Shown piece by piece: positions 62,469 to 64,000 of a DNA stretch of 64,000 nucleotides. The notes beneath the pieces were generated by a model. It saw nothing but the letters and a program-made list of their open reading frames with translations, searched no databases and had not been told where the DNA came from. This DNA comes from Veillonella parvula DSM 2008 (GTDB lineage: Bacteria > Bacillota > Negativicutes > Veillonellales > Veillonellaceae). Position 1 is the stretch's first letter. Each line of letters starts with the position of its first letter. The position numbers were made by a program, and so were the translations under genes. The stretch spans positions 768,501 through 832,500 of the forward strand of contig NC_013520.1 in assembly GCF_000024945.1 (NCBI RefSeq), written 5' to 3'.

Positions 62469-62485
62469 TTAATACTAGGTCATAA
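62469..62485. promoter_or_regulatory. FapR-like operator
   Basis: TTAATACTAGGTCATAA, whose reverse complement TTATGACCTAGTATTAA resembles the FapR box of Bacillus (TTAGTACCTAGTCTTAA type). It lies just after the -10, ahead of the fapR ATG, fitting autoregulation by malonyl-CoA. Confidence 0.65.
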
Positions 62486-62496
62486 AAGGTGGTCCC

Positions 62497-63057
62497 ATGA
62501 GTCGGTTAAAGAAGCAAGAGCGCCAGAAGCAGTTACAAGAAAAACTGAATATTACGCCATTTCTTACTGATGAAGAATTGGCAACACACTTTGGTGTAAG
62601 TGTGCCAACAATTCGTCTCGATCGACTAGAATTGGGTATTCCTGAATTGCGTGAACGCATTCGTGTTATGGCTACAGGTCAATCACATGAAATGGCAGAA
62701 CATGTATCATATGAAGTGGTTGGCGAATTGATTGATGTCACCGAGGGGCACCAAGCATTATCTATGTTGCGTACTACGGCTGATATGGAAGATCAATTCG
62801 GATATGTAGAACCGCAGTATTTATATGCGCAAGCAAATTCCCTTGCAAAAGTGGTTATGGGGACGACTGTTTGCTCTGCGGAAGTTGGAAATATAAAATA
62901 TAAAAACCCGGTAGGATCTGGTACTAATTTGGTAGCGAAAGCAGAAATTGTTCGTCGCCGAGGTAATAAGTTCTTTATTTGGGTTATAATAAGAGATAAA
63001 ATAAAAGAAGTGTTTCGCGCAAAATTTATTATGGAATCCGTAGAGAATAGGGTGTAA
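62497..63057 (+). CDS. fapR: Fatty acid and phospholipid biosynthesis repressor FapR
   Basis: A 186-residue repressor. Residues ~8-60 are a DNA-binding HTH (PFLTDEELATHFGVSVPTIR), and the rest is a hotdog fold (VVGELIDVTEGHQALSML, NPVGSGTNLVAKAEIVRRRG) that binds malonyl-CoA and releases DNA. It controls fab and pls genes in Firmicutes. A FapR-like box lies in front. The plsX gene starts three bases after the stop, the classical fapR-plsX order. Confidence 0.93.
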   Translation: MSRLKKQERQKQLQEKLNITPFLTDEELATHFGVSVPTIRLDRLELGIPELRERIRVMATGQSHEMAEHVSYEVVGELIDVTEGHQALSMLRTTADMEDQFGYVEPQYLYAQANSLAKVVMGTTVCSAEVGNIKYKNPVGSGTNLVAKAEIVRRRGNKFFIWVIIRDKIKEVFRAKFIMESVENRV

Positions 63058-63060
63058 ATT

Positions 63061-64000
63061 ATGAAAATTGCAATAGACGCCATGGGTGGCGACTTTGCTC
63101 CAATGGAGACTGTACTTGGATCCATTGAAGCCGTACGAGCAAATCAACACATTGAAGTGGTGCTCGTCGGCGATGAGCAGCAAATTTTTGATATATTAGA
63201 AGCTAATAATGAAGCTAAGAATCCACGTATTTCTGTACATCATGCTAGCCAGGTAATCGGCATGGATGAACATCCAGGTCAAGCATTGCGCAAGAAAAAA
63301 GATGCATCTGTTGTGGTCGCTACTTCGTTGGTTCGCGATAATCGTTGTGATGCTGTAATTGCTCCGGGGAGTACGGGAGCTGCTGTTGCAGCGGCTTTGT
63401 TTGGTCTCGGTCGCATTAAGGGCATTGACCGCCCTGTCATTGCAACTCCAATGCCAACGGTAAGTGGTATAACAGTTATGTTAGACTCTGGTGCAAATTC
63501 TAATAGTAAACCTAAACATCTTGTACAAGGTGCTTTAATGGGGTCTGAATACGCTAAGCTTTTATTAGGAAAAGAAAATCCTACTGTAGGATTGTTAAAT
63601 ATTGGTGAAGAGGCCACAAAGGGGAACGATGTCGTATTGGCGACGTATCCGATTTTGGAGGGTATGAAGACTATCAATTTTAAAGGAAATATTGAAGGTC
63701 GTGATATTCCTAAAGGTGCCGTTGATGTTGTCGTATGTGATGGCTTCGTAGGCAATGTGGTACTTAAATTTGCGGAAGGTTTAGTAACAGGTCTTACGCA
63801 ATTAGTAAAGGATAGTATCATGGCAGGAAGTATTTTCGCCAAGATAGGAGCTATGCTTGTAAAGCCAGCTTTGAAAAAGATGGCAAAACGTTTGGATCAC
63901 ACAGAAAATGGTGGTGCTCCGCTCTTGGGAGTTAATGGGGTATTCATGATTGCTCATGGTAGTTCTAAAGCAAAAGAAATAAAAACTGCTATTGAAATTG
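63061..64000 (+). CDS. plsX: Phosphate acyltransferase PlsX, 3' end outside the window
   Basis: The first 313 codons of an acyl-ACP:phosphate acyltransferase, running off the window. MKIAIDAMGGDFAP, IAPGSTGAAVAA, MLDSGANSNSKPKHLVQ and VVCDGFVGNVVLKF are PlsX signatures. It makes acyl-phosphate for phosphatidic acid synthesis. Start ATG at 63061 is three bases after fapR, so the two are co-transcribed and FapR-controlled. Confidence 0.95.
   Translation, partial: MKIAIDAMGGDFAPMETVLGSIEAVRANQHIEVVLVGDEQQIFDILEANNEAKNPRISVHHASQVIGMDEHPGQALRKKKDASVVVATSLVRDNRCDAVIAPGSTGAAVAAALFGLGRIKGIDRPVIATPMPTVSGITVMLDSGANSNSKPKHLVQGALMGSEYAKLLLGKENPTVGLLNIGEEATKGNDVVLATYPILEGMKTINFKGNIEGRDIPKGAVDVVVCDGFVGNVVLKFAEGLVTGLTQLVKDSIMAGSIFAKIGAMLVKPALKKMAKRLDHTENGGAPLLGVNGVFMIAHGSSKAKEIKTAIEI

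Noticed and set aside
63279-63842. A 187-codon - strand frame opposite plsX
   Set aside because: Shadow of plsX; low-complexity Pro/Ser/Thr composition and no ribosome site.
1-64000. CRISPR arrays, insertion sequences, prophage, tRNA or rRNA genes
   Set aside because: No regularly spaced direct repeats, transposase, integrase or phage structural proteins, and no tRNA-like cloverleaf recognised.

Overview
The window looks like chromosome from a low-GC, strictly anaerobic diderm Firmicute of the Negativicutes, most likely Veillonella. The reasons are the mix of Firmicute genes (FapR, SCIFF peptide, BioY/ECF transport, YceD-L32-FapR-PlsX order) with outer-membrane genes (LptD-like protein, Wza-type exporter, secretin), together with anaerobic ribonucleotide reductase, hydrogenase maturation and rubredoxin genes. 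The genus call is inference from gene content and codon use; no rRNA gene is present. Almost all genes are on the + strand; only fabK and a gamma carbonic anhydrase are on the - strand.

Layout. 1-3300: the 3' end of feoB, a FeoB-associated Cys-rich peptide behind a Fur-like palindrome, and a DUF6110 protein with a heavy-metal P-type ATPase. 3359-5409: two unknown membrane proteins and an ECF S component. 5446-12116: the SCIFF ranthipeptide precursor and its radical SAM maturase, then hypF and hypCDE. 12378-16513: two secreted proteins, a short LptD-like protein and galU. 16597-20240: a hotdog protein, BioY, a thiolase and an acyl-CoA ligase behind a possible BirA operator, resembling the yhfSTU group of Bacillus. 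20268-26332: housekeeping genes (nucleoid protein, YbaK, RNase H, DUF1294, pgi) and two sugar-nucleotide epimerases. 26458-30534: a GspC/PilP-like protein with a secretin, then an ABC-F ATPase. 30582-35194: a complete branched-chain amino acid ABC transporter (livKHMGF).

35604-54685 is a capsule or surface-polysaccharide locus of the Wzx/Wzy type: export protein, UDP-GlcNAc 4,6-dehydratase-like protein, Wzz-like co-polymerase, BY-kinase-like protein, aminotransferase, initiating sugar transferase, LicD, cytidylyltransferase plus SDR, glycosyltransferase, Wzy, TupA-like, CapA, Wzx, UDP-glucuronate epimerase, UDP-glucose dehydrogenase, VanZ, and a CpsB-like protein. GalU, GalE and Pgi, encoded upstream, could feed it with UDP-sugars. 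Both regulatory partners, the kinase-like and the phosphatase-like protein, lack key catalytic residues.

54741-57835 holds nrdD and nrdG with NrdR-like boxes. After a ClC channel and the - strand pair, the window ends with rubredoxin, yceD, rpmF, fapR and the start of plsX, with a FapR-like operator in front of fapR.

The least ordinary signals are the degenerate kinase/phosphatase pair around the capsule genes, the SCIFF peptide separated from its maturase by a terminator and followed directly by hypF, the BirA-like site over a near-consensus promoter of the bioY cluster, and an orphan secretin pair. I see no CRISPR array, insertion sequence, prophage, tRNA or rRNA.
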